Of a stretch of DNA of 64,000 nucleotides, positions 1-7,721 are shown piece by piece. Below the pieces are notes generated by a model. That model saw only the letters and a program-made list of their open reading frames with translations, ran no database searches and was not told the origin of the DNA. Numbering within the stretch: the first letter of the stretch is position 1; each line of letters starts with the position of its first letter. The DNA is taken from assembly GCA_964599695.1 (NCBI GenBank), contig CAZRGP010000002.1, positions 62,001 to 126,000 of the forward strand, in the 5' to 3' direction. This DNA comes from RUG11783 sp964599695. Lineage in GTDB: Bacteria > Bacillota > Clostridia > Oscillospirales > Ruminococcaceae. The position numbers and the translations under genes are program-made.

Positions 1-494
1 CAATATATGATTTATATATAGAGGAAAGATTGATCACTAAAGTTGCGGAGAAACTAGCGAATTTTAAAGACGGCCTAATCTCAACGTTTGATGAAGGTAT
101 ATTAGGGGAAGCAATATCCAGTTATCTCTCAAAACATTTATTTGACGATGATATTAATGCACTTTCTCAAACAATTGTCTCAGAAAATATGGAGAATACC
201 ATTCTTAGTGGGATACAATTAATAATATTTTTATTTGTATTTATCCTCGGAATAGTGATTCTTTCTTCTCTTCAAAATCTTTTGCTGCACACCAATGAAA
301 TTCCTGTATTAGGCTTCATAAACAGAGTTTTGGGAGGCGCATTAGGTATTATCATCGGATTGCTTCTTATATATCTGATTTCTATGGCTATCTCTATCAT
401 TTTGAAGTATAACAACTCCGTGATACCTTTAGACCTTTTGATGGAATCTAGTTTATTTAGCCCTTTATATAAATTAAATCCTTTTTATGTGTAG
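1..494 (+). CDS. CvpA family membrane protein, 5' end outside the window
   Basis: The reading frame is open from base 3, so the gene starts before the window; the TTG at 30 is probably internal. About 163 residues are visible. They hold at least two hydrophobic segments, then an IPVLGFINRVLGG stretch followed by a glycine-rich membrane helix, which is the typical end of CvpA (colicin V production) proteins. CvpA proteins sit in the inner membrane and are linked to cell-envelope homeostasis; the molecular role is unclear. The stop codon lies 8 bases before the ClpE-like gene, so the two are probably co-transcribed. The family call rests on this C-terminal half only. Confidence 0.65.
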   Translation, partial: IYDLYIEERLITKVAEKLANFKDGLISTFDEGILGEAISSYLSKHLFDDDINALSQTIVSENMENTILSGIQLIIFLFVFILGIVILSSLQNLLLHTNEIPVLGFINRVLGGALGIIIGLLLIYLISMAISIILKYNNSVIPLDLLMESSLFSPLYKLNPFYV

Positions 495-502
495 GTGGTT
501 AT

Positions 503-2752
503 ATGTTATGTTCCAGATGTAAGCAACGTCCGGCTGTGATGTTTATTACAAAAGTAGAAGGTGATAAAACAACAAACGAGGGATTATGCCTCGTTTGTGC
601 TAAAGAATTGGGGATGAAACCAGTCGATGATATTCTGAAAAAATTCGGAATAACAGACGACGATATTGAAGCATTTTCAGACCAGATGGGTTTTTTATCC
701 CCTCAGGATGAAGATGGCTTCGAACAAGGAGGTACTCCAACATTTCCTTCTATTCTCGGAAATATATTTGGGAATAATACTACTCAATCAGGAAATGAGA
801 GTGCACCCAAAACTGAAAAATCTGTTAAACCTAACAAAGATCCTAAACTGAAATATCTAAATACCTATTGTGAGAATCTTACAAAAAAAGCTTCTGAAGG
901 AAAACTGGACAGGATTATAGGCAGAAACAAAGAAATAGCACGCACGGTTCAGATTCTGTGCCGTAGGCAAAAGAATAATCCATGTCTAATTGGAGAAGCG
1001 GGCGTTGGTAAAACTGCAATCGCAGAAGGAATCGCTTTACAAATAGCTTCTGGAAATGTTCCTGAAAAACTTAAGAACAAGCAAGTATATTTACTTGATC
1101 TGACTGCTCTAGTTGCTGGTACCCAGTTTAGAGGACAGTTTGAAAGCAGAGTTAAAGGATTGATCAACGAGGTCGTTCAATCCGGCAATATCATTCTTTT
1201 TATTGATGAAGTCCATAATCTAACAGGTGCGGGAGATGCAGATGGAGCTATGAGCGCTTCCAATATTCTCAAACCTGCTCTTTCACGTGGTGAAATACAA
1301 GTAATTGGTGCGACTACATTTGCTGAATACCGCAAATATATTGAAAAAGATCAAGCTTTAGAACGCCGTTTTCAGCCTGTAAAAGTCGAAGAACCTTCCA
1401 TTGAAGAATGCTATGAAATGTTGGAAGGCATCAAAAGTTACTATGAAGATTTTCATCATGTGAAAGTAGATAATGACACACTTCATCGAATGGTGGATTT
1501 ATCTGAAAGATATATAAATGATCGTTTTTTACCTGATAAAGCGATAGACTTACTGGATGAAGCGTGCACTTGTGCTGCACTAGAGTCTGATATTATTAAA
1601 CAATATCAAAAACTATCCGATTCATATAATGAGACAAATGAAATAATTGAAAAATCTAATAGCGAAGCGAATCCTGACTATGAAAAAATAGCAAATCTTA
1701 AAAGCGAGTTAATACAACTTCAAGACAAAATGAATTCTATTCAAACTGATTATGACAATGTCGCCGTTACTCTTGATCATGTCAGTTATGTTATAGAACT
1801 TTGGACTGGAATTCCTTCTACACAAATCAAGTCCGACGATTTATCTCAAATCCTTCATCTTCAGGATGAATTGAAATCACGGATAATAGGTCAAGATGAG
1901 GCTGTTTCAAAGGTAGTGAAAGCTATCAAACGGACCAGACTCGGTCTCAATGGTCATGAGCGGCCGGCGTCGTTTGTTTTTGTTGGACCTACTGGAGTAG
2001 GGAAGACTGAACTTGCTAAAACTATTGGTTCTGTTTTGTTCGATAAAGTAGACCCTATAATCAGAATTGATATGTCAGAATATATGGAGAAACACACCGT
2101 GAGTAAACTGATCGGTTCTCCTCCTGGATATGTAGGATACGACGAAGCAGGTCAGTTGACTGAAAAAGTCAGAAGAAGGCCATATAGTGTCGTACTATTT
2201 GACGAAATAGAAAAAGCTCATCCTGATGTAATGAACATTCTCCTTCAGGTGTTAGATGATGGAAAAATCTCTGATTCTCAGGGTAGGACAGTAGATTTTA
2301 CTCACACAATCATTATCATGACGAGTAATGCCGGATCTAATATCAATGGCGGTTTGGCAGGTTTTGGACAATCACTGGAGAGTAATTCCCGGGACAAATC
2401 TCTTAAAGCTCTTAAAGAGTTTTTACGTCCAGAATTCATGGCTAGAATAGATGAAATTGTTGTATTCAACCCGCTGGATAATGATAGTCTCAAACGTATT
2501 GCCGGTTTAATGATGGAAGATATTTCCAAAATCCTTTTAAACAGAAATATCTTACTTTCTTACTCAGAAATGGTACTTCAGCATATTATTGAGATTTCAG
2601 ATTGTACTGAGCATGGAGCAAGAGACCTGAGACAAACAATTCGAAGAGAAATAGAAGATAAGATAACAGACATACTGTTGGAAAGCACTTTTTCAGTTCA
2701 ATCTATTGAGGTTGATTTTGCTGATAAACATCTAACATTTGTTTCTCGTTAA
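503..2752 (+). CDS. clpE: ClpE-like AAA+ protease ATPase subunit with N-terminal zinc finger
   Basis: A 749-residue Hsp100 unfoldase expected to feed substrates to ClpP in the cytoplasm. The N-terminus has a four-cysteine zinc finger (C3, C6, C29, C32), as in ClpE and McsA, in place of the double N-domain of ClpC. Two AAA+ modules follow: Walker A GEAGVGKT near residue 164 with Walker B ILFIDEVH near 231, and GPTGVGKT near 495 with VVLFDEIEKAH near 563. A short coiled-coil middle domain (about 370-420) separates them. The RBS TAGGTGG precedes the ATG. I see no CtsR direct repeats upstream, because the upstream region is the CvpA coding sequence. A bidirectional terminator follows. A ClpC naming is possible, but the zinc finger favours ClpE. 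Confidence 0.85.
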   Translation: MLCSRCKQRPAVMFITKVEGDKTTNEGLCLVCAKELGMKPVDDILKKFGITDDDIEAFSDQMGFLSPQDEDGFEQGGTPTFPSILGNIFGNNTTQSGNESAPKTEKSVKPNKDPKLKYLNTYCENLTKKASEGKLDRIIGRNKEIARTVQILCRRQKNNPCLIGEAGVGKTAIAEGIALQIASGNVPEKLKNKQVYLLDLTALVAGTQFRGQFESRVKGLINEVVQSGNIILFIDEVHNLTGAGDADGAMSASNILKPALSRGEIQVIGATTFAEYRKYIEKDQALERRFQPVKVEEPSIEECYEMLEGIKSYYEDFHHVKVDNDTLHRMVDLSERYINDRFLPDKAIDLLDEACTCAALESDIIKQYQKLSDSYNETNEIIEKSNSEANPDYEKIANLKSELIQLQDKMNSIQTDYDNVAVTLDHVSYVIELWTGIPSTQIKSDDLSQILHLQDELKSRIIGQDEAVSKVVKAIKRTRLGLNGHERPASFVFVGPTGVGKTELAKTIGSVLFDKVDPIIRIDMSEYMEKHTVSKLIGSPPGYVGYDEAGQLTEKVRRRPYSVVLFDEIEKAHPDVMNILLQVLDDGKISDSQGRTVDFTHTIIIMTSNAGSNINGGLAGFGQSLESNSRDKSLKALKEFLRPEFMARIDEIVVFNPLDNDSLKRIAGLMMEDISKILLNRNILLSYSEMVLQHIIEISDCTEHGARDLRQTIRREIEDKITDILLESTFSVQSIEVDFADKHLTFVSR

Positions 2753-2784
2753 AAAAAAGAGAACCTTTTAAGGTTCTCTTTTTT
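2753..2784. terminator. Bidirectional rho-independent terminator between clpE and rpsR
   Basis: A perfect hairpin (AAAAAGAGAACC, loop TTTTAA, GGTTCTCTTTTT) is flanked by an A-run on one side and a T-run on the other. It can therefore end both converging transcripts. Confidence 0.85.
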
Positions 2785-2789
2785 ATTGA

Positions 2790-3110
2790 TTAATCGCTTA
2801 CATAGGGGAGAAGAGCAACTTGTCTTGCGCGCTTAATAGCTGTGGTTAACTGGCGCTGATGACGAGCACATGTACCTGTCATTCTTCTGGGAAGAATCTT
2901 GCCTCTTTCGGAAATGAACTTTCTGAGTTGAGCAGGATTCTTATAGTCAATAACAGCATCTCTCTCTGTGCAGAAAGTGCAGACTTTACGACGACGCTGA
3001 CGATTTGCAGGACGCTGAGGACGTTCTGATCTCTCAGGTCTTTCATTGGATCTTTCAGCTGTTTCGGCAACTTCAGAAGTCTGGACTACCGCATTCTCAT
3101 TGTTTTCCAT
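2790..3110 (-). CDS. rpsR: 30S ribosomal protein S18
   Basis: A 106-residue S18 protein of the small ribosomal subunit that binds 16S rRNA together with S6. The conserved core runs from about residue 40 (KVCTFC ... IDYKN ... LRKFISERGKILPRR ... ARHQRQL). It is preceded by a roughly 40-residue Glu/Arg-rich extension containing the repeated unit ERPER, which is longer than in most bacteria. The RBS GGAG lies 6 bases before the ATG. It is the last gene of the rpsF-ssb-rpsR operon. Confidence 0.95.
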   Translation of the reverse strand: MENNENAVVQTSEVAETAERSNERPERSERPQRPANRQRRRKVCTFCTERDAVIDYKNPAQLRKFISERGKILPRRMTGTCARHQRQLTTAIKRARQVALLPYVSD

Positions 3111-3133
3111 TTTTATCTCCTTATTTCACTTGG

Positions 3134-3589
3134 TTAAAATGGAAGGTCTTCATCGTTGGAAATAATAGTAAAATCATCCGGATTTCCTGCAGAATATGCA
3201 GGCTTTTCAGATGCTGAATCTTCATCATATACAGACGGGGCGTTGTAAGTTGATGTGCCCTGAGAAGCGTTACGGCTTTCAGTAAAATACACATTATCGG
3301 CAACTACCTCGAATGCCTTACGATTCTTACCTTCTTTATCAGTATAATTCCTAGTTTGAATTGACCCAGTAACCGCCATCATTTGACCTTTTTTAAAATA
3401 ACGGCAAATGAACTCGGCTGTGCTTCTCCAAGCAACAACATCAATAAAATCAGCCTGCCTTTCGGCTCCCTGTTTAACATAAGAACGATTTACAGCTAAG
3501 GTAAACGTGGTAACAGCGATGTCATTTGGGGTATGTCTCAACTCTGGATCAGCAGTCAGACGCCCCATTAAAGAAACTTGATTAAGCAT
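3134..3589 (-). CDS. ssb: Single-stranded DNA-binding protein
   Basis: A 151-residue SSB with an N-terminal OB fold (MLNQVSLMGRLTADPELR, TLAVNRSY). A Ser/Asn-rich linker leads to the acidic C-terminal tip DEDLPF, which recruits replication and repair proteins. It lies between rpsF and rpsR, the usual Firmicutes order, with 16-23 base gaps, so it is part of one operon read from the promoter near 3970-3997. Confidence 0.96.
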   Translation of the reverse strand: MLNQVSLMGRLTADPELRHTPNDIAVTTFTLAVNRSYVKQGAERQADFIDVVAWRSTAEFICRYFKKGQMMAVTGSIQTRNYTDKEGKNRKAFEVVADNVYFTESRNASQGTSTYNAPSVYDEDSASEKPAYSAGNPDDFTIISNDEDLPF

Positions 3590-3605
3590 GAAAAGACTCC
3601 TTCAG

Positions 3606-3893
3606 TTACTGATCTTTACGAACAACGATCGTGCGCAGTAATCCGTCTGTAATTGCATACAAACGATTAAGCTCAGAAATGAAACTAGTCTCTGCTTCGA
3701 AATTAATGAGATAATAGTTTCCTTCTTTTTCATCATTGATTTCGTAGGCAAGACGACGCTTTCCCCAGGGTTCAACAGATTCGACTTTACCATTAGCGTT
3801 AATCAGATCTGTGAATCTTGCGACAAGAGCATTGCTTGCTTCTTCATCAAGTGATGTGTTCAAAACCATAATGGTTTCATAACTTGCCTGCAT
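3606..3893 (-). CDS. rpsF: 30S ribosomal protein S6
   Basis: A 95-residue S6 protein of the 30S subunit (YETIMVLNTSLDEEA, WGKRRLAYEI, EGNYYLINFEA). It is the first gene of the rpsF-ssb-rpsR operon. The RBS AGGAGGT is strong and about 8 bases before the ATG. A structured leader with a CCG-flanked hairpin lies just upstream, as expected for S6:S18 autoregulation. Confidence 0.96.
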   Translation of the reverse strand: MQASYETIMVLNTSLDEEASNALVARFTDLINANGKVESVEPWGKRRLAYEINDEKEGNYYLINFEAETSFISELNRLYAITDGLLRTIVVRKDQ

Positions 3894-3910
3894 GATTATT
3901 TTACCTCCTT

Positions 3911-3940
3911 TTGGACTTCCGGCTCACATAAGTGAGCAAG
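3911..3940 (-). promoter_or_regulatory. Probable rpsF leader (S6:S18-binding hairpin)
   Basis: On the minus strand the 5' UTR holds a GCTCAC/GTGAGC hairpin with a 4-base loop (3922-3937), followed at once by CCGGAAG. A CCG trinucleotide beside a short hairpin upstream of rpsF is the hallmark of the S6:S18-binding leader that autoregulates this operon in many bacteria. The fit is by eye only. Confidence 0.45.
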
Positions 3941-3968
3941 GATAATATATGTCAAACGACATCAATTA

Positions 3969-3997
3969 ATTCTATTAGTAAACAATCTGTTTGTCAA
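3969..3997 (-). promoter_or_regulatory. Promoter of rpsF-ssb-rpsR
   Basis: On the minus strand: TTGACA (3992-3997), a 17-base spacer, and TAGAAT (3969-3974). Transcription would start about 65-70 bases before the rpsF ATG, leaving room for the leader hairpin. Confidence 0.75.
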
Positions 3998-4038
3998 GCC
4001 TTTTCACAACATACGAGCAGGCTAGTTCTTAATTCATA

Positions 4039-4923
4039 TTATAAAAATATAATGGATAAGAGATATAGGACATAGATAAATAGCAAACAGCCCATTACAT
4101 ATTTGTTGGGACAAGCTTTTCTGGATAAAAGAATGGAATAATCATTTTCGTTATTACATGATCTTCGTATTCTTTTTATAGCTTTAACAGAATTTTTTCT
4201 AACAATTGTTTTAGCAAAAAGTGAGATCAAAAAAACAAAAATCAGATATACATATGACAGGATATTCGCTAAAGTCACAAACTCGCCAGAGGTCATTCCC
4301 GGAAATGGCACATAAGAGGTGTTAACCTGCAATAGAATAGTTGGTGCATTACATATTATATCCACAATAAGAATAACAGCAGATAAGCCCCACACTCGAT
4401 AGTAGAGAAAATACAAAATAGGGAACAAGAGAGCCCCAATTGCAAAACCCCAAATAGAGTTTTTATTGTTCTGATTTAAATAAGTCCTTATGTGTGAACC
4501 TGAGGTGGGACCAAGGTATACCAGCCAATCTCTTATTGGAATACCATCGATTCTTTCATTCGTACTGACTTGCTGAACCTGTAAAGGAACTGATTCAAAT
4601 AATTGATTTGTAGGTTTATTCAACGGCAATAAAGTGCCGCACTTACTACAATACTTAGCTTGTACATCGTTATTAGTACCACATACAGGACATATTGAGT
4701 GTGTATTTAGTGATTCGACTTTAGATTTCCAATCTTCAGAATCTTTTGTCACTTGATGAGATGATTTCCACTCAAATGATCCATGGTTCGATTCGTTGGC
4801 GCAATGATTATGAATCTTATAGCATTCCCTATGATGAGGAGTACCGCAAATAGGACAAACTACGATATCTTCATCCTTTAAGAATTGCTTGTTGCAGTAA
4901 GGACAACGCTCACCTTCAAACAT
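4039..4923 (-). CDS. Prokaryotic RING-finger / zinc-ribbon membrane protein
   Basis: A 294-residue protein with an N-terminal C-x2-C-x12-C-x2-C motif (C7, C10, C23, C26) followed by H30/H31, C34, H38/H40 and C41. This resembles the Prok-RING family. A second zinc ribbon with C78, C81, C92 and C95 follows. The C-terminal half has about four hydrophobic segments resembling DUF2628-type membrane domains. The zinc fingers are predicted to be cytoplasmic. The gene stands alone, divergent from prfB. The SD is modest (AAAGG, 11 bases from the ATG). The function is unknown; a regulatory or adaptor role is only a guess. Confidence 0.7.
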   Translation of the reverse strand: MFEGERCPYCNKQFLKDEDIVVCPICGTPHHRECYKIHNHCANESNHGSFEWKSSHQVTKDSEDWKSKVESLNTHSICPVCGTNNDVQAKYCSKCGTLLPLNKPTNQLFESVPLQVQQVSTNERIDGIPIRDWLVYLGPTSGSHIRTYLNQNNKNSIWGFAIGALLFPILYFLYYRVWGLSAVILIVDIICNAPTILLQVNTSYVPFPGMTSGEFVTLANILSYVYLIFVFLISLFAKTIVRKNSVKAIKRIRRSCNNENDYSILLSRKACPNKYVMGCLLFIYVLYLLSIIFL

Positions 4924-4988
4924 TAAGTAACAACCTTTCTTTTTTCTTTTCAGTATATTCTAACATGATTATTATATATAAAACCACT

Positions 4989-5016
4989 TTTCACATGACT
5001 AAATCTTAGATATAAT
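4989..5016 (+). promoter_or_regulatory. Possible prfB promoter
   Basis: A perfect TATAAT at 5011-5016 has a weak -35 (TTTCAC, 4989-4994) 16 bases upstream. The predicted start lies about 30 bases before the prfB ATG. Confidence 0.5.
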
Positions 5017-5051
5017 TCTCATGTCACTTTAGTTAGGAGTTGTTTAAATAA

Positions 5052-6164
5052 ATGGTACTATTGGATGAATACAAAACAAGATTTCAAAATGCTAGAGAAT
5101 CGGCTCAAGAAATAATCATGTCAATAGACGTTGCTTCTATCAAGGAAGAACTAAAAAAAATTGATGATCTGGTTGCTGCCCCTGATTTTTGGAATGATTC
5201 CAATAAAAGTAAAGAAGTTTTTGCCAAACAGTCCTCTCTCAAAAGCAGGATTACAAAACGTGAGGAACTCGAAAGAAAAGCGGATGATTGCGAAGCAATG
5301 ATCTCCATAATTGAGGAAACAGATGATGAGTCCTTGGTGGAAGAATTAGACTCTATTCTGACAGACTATGAAGATACTCTCAATAAAGTTAGAATGGATT
5401 TCATGCTTTCAGGTGAATATGACAGAAACAACGCTATTTTGACGATTCATGCTGGAGCTGGAGGAACTGAAGCACAAGATTGGGGACAAATGATTTACAG
5501 GATGTACTCAAGATGGGCGGAACGTCATAAGTTTTCTGTGAAAATCCTTGACTGGTTAGATGGAGATGAAGCTGGTATTAAATCGGTTTCGATTTTAATT
5601 TCCGGTGAAAATGCATATGGTTATCTAAGAAGCGAAAATGGTGTACATAGGCTCGTGCGCATTTCACCATTTGATGCATCCGGAAGAAGACAAACCTCAT
5701 TTGCATCTGTTGAGGTTATGCCAGAAATTGGAAAAGACGTTAATGTTGATATAAGAGACGAAGACATTCAAATGGATGTATACAGAGCTAGTGGTAAAGG
5801 TGGGCAAAAAGTCAACAAAACGTCCTCTGCTGTCCGTTTGACACATATTCCAACAGGAATCGTGGTATCGTGTCAGGTAGAACGTAGCCAATATCAGAAT
5901 CGCGAAGTTTGTATGCAAATGTTGAAAGCCAAACTGGTCGAGATCAAAGAGAGAGAACATCTTGAAAAAATTGAAGATATCAAAGGCGTACAGATGGACA
6001 TCGGGTGGGGCAGCCAGATACGAAGTTATGTATTTATGCCATACACAATGGTAAAAGATCATCGAACCAATTTTGAAACGGGTAATGTTACTGCCGTGAT
6101 GGATGGAGATTTAGATGGCTTCATTAATGCGTATCTATTAATGAAGAGCAAAGAAAATTTGTAA
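5052..6164 (+). CDS. prfB: Peptide chain release factor 2
   Basis: A 370-residue class I release factor that reads UGA and UAA stop codons. It has the RF2 tripeptide SPF (RISPFDASG) and the catalytic GGQ (SGKGGQKVNK). In most bacteria prfB has a programmed +1 frameshift at an in-frame UGA near codon 25. Here the frame is open from ATG 5052 through the whole protein, and no CTTTGA slippery site is seen. The RBS AGGAG lies 12-13 bases upstream. It is a single-gene unit. Confidence 0.96.
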   Translation: MVLLDEYKTRFQNARESAQEIIMSIDVASIKEELKKIDDLVAAPDFWNDSNKSKEVFAKQSSLKSRITKREELERKADDCEAMISIIEETDDESLVEELDSILTDYEDTLNKVRMDFMLSGEYDRNNAILTIHAGAGGTEAQDWGQMIYRMYSRWAERHKFSVKILDWLDGDEAGIKSVSILISGENAYGYLRSENGVHRLVRISPFDASGRRQTSFASVEVMPEIGKDVNVDIRDEDIQMDVYRASGKGGQKVNKTSSAVRLTHIPTGIVVSCQVERSQYQNREVCMQMLKAKLVEIKEREHLEKIEDIKGVQMDIGWGSQIRSYVFMPYTMVKDHRTNFETGNVTAVMDGDLDGFINAYLLMKSKENL

Positions 6165-6246
6165 TTATTAATTTGTGGAATTTGCATATTAAAACCCTTT
6201 TGTGTTTGTAGTTTATTCATGAATTTGTAGAATTGATTTAGAGTGC

Positions 6247-6275
6247 TTGACATTGCGCTTTAAAGTGTTGATAAT
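6247..6275 (+). promoter_or_regulatory. Promoter of the liv leader/operon
   Basis: A consensus TTGACA (6247-6252), a 17-base spacer and GATAAT (6270-6275). The predicted start near 6282 is about 20 bases before the leader ORF. No other good promoter is seen before livJ, so the liv operon probably depends on read-through of the terminator at 6405-6437. Confidence 0.8.
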
Positions 6276-6302
6276 AATGAAAAATTCACAGGAGAATCTT
6301 AG

Positions 6303-6380
6303 ATGATCTATTCTGCACTCGTAGTTGTAATCATTATTCTGCTCCTAATCGTAGCGGATAGATTTATGGTGCGAGGCTAA
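6303..6380 (+). CDS. Putative 25-codon branched-chain amino acid leader peptide
   Basis: A small ORF with a good RBS (AGGAG at 6290-6294, 8 bases before ATG). Codons 6-17 encode LVVVIIILLLIV, twelve consecutive branched-chain residues, and 14 of the 25 residues are Leu, Ile or Val. It sits between a consensus promoter and a strong terminator, directly upstream of the branched-chain amino acid transporter operon. This is the arrangement of attenuation leaders such as ilvL: ribosome stalling at Leu/Ile/Val codons would change folding of the downstream RNA. An alternative reading is a genuine tiny membrane protein, because the same run could form one transmembrane helix. No convincing antiterminator helix is visible to me. 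The ORF and its signals are seen; the attenuator role is inferred. Confidence 0.65.
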   Translation: MIYSALVVVIIILLLIVADRFMVRG

Positions 6381-6404
6381 GGATAGAGTAGTTCTAAAGA
6401 ACAC

Positions 6405-6437
6405 AATACCCGAGGCGTAGCGCCTCGGGTATTTTTT
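6405..6437 (+). terminator. Strong terminator/attenuator between the leader ORF and livJ
   Basis: A 13-bp perfect stem (AATACCCGAGGCG / CGCCTCGGGTATT, 3-base loop) is followed by six T. It lies 25 bases after the leader stop and about 30 bases before the livJ ATG. Bases 6372-6377 (CGAGGC), at the end of the leader ORF, duplicate part of its 5' arm. Confidence 0.9.
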
Positions 6438-6469
6438 CAACTGGGGAATAAAAAAATGGAGGAAAAACT

Positions 6470-7654
6470 ATGAAAAAACTTATGTCTTTATTGGCAATGA
6501 TGTTGGTAGTTGCCACGCTCCTGACTTCCTGTGGAGCAGGAAATCAGGATGAACCGTCCGGTTCTGATCAGTCAGGATCTGAATCTGCTAAAGAACTACG
6601 CATTGGAGGTATTGGCCCCTTAACCGGTGACTACGCTAACTACGGATTATCCGTCAGGAATGGCGCCCAGGTTGCCGTTGACGAGATTAATGCTGCCGGT
6701 GGAATTAACGGAATGCAGGTTGTCCTTGATATGCAAGATTCTCAGGGTGACCCTGATAGTGCTGTTGCAGCGTATGGTAAATTGCTCGATAATGGAATGC
6801 ATATTTCTATTGGAACGACTCTATCTGGTGAAATGGCAAGCGTTTCTCTTACTGCTGCAGAAGATGATATCTTTATGATTTCTCCTTCCGCTTCTAATGA
6901 TGACTGTATTAAAAACAACAGTAAAGCTTTCCGTGTTTGTTTTACAGATAGTTCTCAAGGTAAGTTTAGCGCCGACTATATCGTAGATCATAAACTTGCT
7001 ACTGAAGTTGCCGTTCTATATCAAAGTGATCTTGATTATTCAGCAGGTTTGTATGAATCATTTGAAGCTCGTGCCAAGGAGCTTGGTTTGTCAGTTGTTG
7101 AAGTGCAAACATTTGATTCCAACACTTCCACCGACTTCTCTACACAGGTTAGCGCAATCAACGCCAGCGGTGTGAAACTCGTTTTTATTCCGATATATGC
7201 TGCAGAAGCTTCTACTTTCCTTTCACAAGCTAAAGGTAAACTTCCGGAAGACACGCTGTACTTTGGATGCGATGGACTGGATGGAATTCTTACTAAAGTT
7301 GAAAACGATGTTACCATTGCAGACAATGTTTTGGAACTGACTCCCTTTGCGGCTGATGATCCAGATACTAAAGTACAGAGTTTTGTATCAAAATACAAAG
7401 CAGATTACAATGCAGCTCCTGACCAGTTTGCTGCTGACGCTTATGACGCAGTTTATGTTATCAAAGCCCTTTTGGAAAAAGCTGGGGTTACAGATCCTGC
7501 TGATTGCTCTGGTGAGTATCTTTCCTCACTTATGACTGATCTTACTGTTGATGGTGTAACTGGAACAATGACATGGCTTGAAAACGGAGATACTGAAAAA
7601 GATGCAAAAGCAATGATTATCAAAGACGGTGTTGCTTCTCTGTATCTTGGATAA
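6470..7654 (+). CDS. livJ: Branched-chain amino acid ABC transporter substrate-binding lipoprotein
   Basis: A 394-residue periplasmic-binding-type lipoprotein. A signal peptide ends in the lipobox LTSC, with the lipidated Cys at position 21, followed by a Ser/Gly/Asp linker. The mature part starts IGGIGPLTGDYANYGLSV, typical of LivJ/LivK-type receptors. It would capture Leu/Ile/Val (or related amino acids) outside the membrane and deliver them to LivHM. The RBS GGAGG is strong. It is the first gene of livJHMGF, and the hairpin at 7668-7701 separates it from livH, which fits higher receptor expression. Substrate specificity cannot be read from sequence; the leader ORF supports branched-chain amino acids. 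Confidence 0.92.
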   Translation: MKKLMSLLAMMLVVATLLTSCGAGNQDEPSGSDQSGSESAKELRIGGIGPLTGDYANYGLSVRNGAQVAVDEINAAGGINGMQVVLDMQDSQGDPDSAVAAYGKLLDNGMHISIGTTLSGEMASVSLTAAEDDIFMISPSASNDDCIKNNSKAFRVCFTDSSQGKFSADYIVDHKLATEVAVLYQSDLDYSAGLYESFEARAKELGLSVVEVQTFDSNTSTDFSTQVSAINASGVKLVFIPIYAAEASTFLSQAKGKLPEDTLYFGCDGLDGILTKVENDVTIADNVLELTPFAADDPDTKVQSFVSKYKADYNAAPDQFAADAYDAVYVIKALLEKAGVTDPADCSGEYLSSLMTDLTVDGVTGTMTWLENGDTEKDAKAMIIKDGVASLYLG

Positions 7655-7667
7655 TTCCCTCAAATTA

Positions 7668-7701
7668 CATAATATCCACCTGGAAACAGGTGGATATTAT
7701 G
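7668..7701 (+). other. Intercistronic 15-bp hairpin with GAAA tetraloop (livJ/livH)
   Basis: A perfect 15-bp inverted repeat (CATAATATCCACCTG / CAGGTGGATATTATG) closed by a GNRA loop, with no T-run after it. This suggests an RNA-stabilising or processing element that protects the livJ message, not a full terminator. Confidence 0.75.
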
Positions 7702-7721
7702 CTTGAATACTTGGAGGATTA

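Noticed and set aside
6303..6380. Type I toxin-like hydrophobic peptide as the main explanation for the small ORF
   Set aside because: No antisense promoter or RNA is evident, and the position before the liv operon with a terminator between makes a leader peptide more likely; it is kept only as an alternative.
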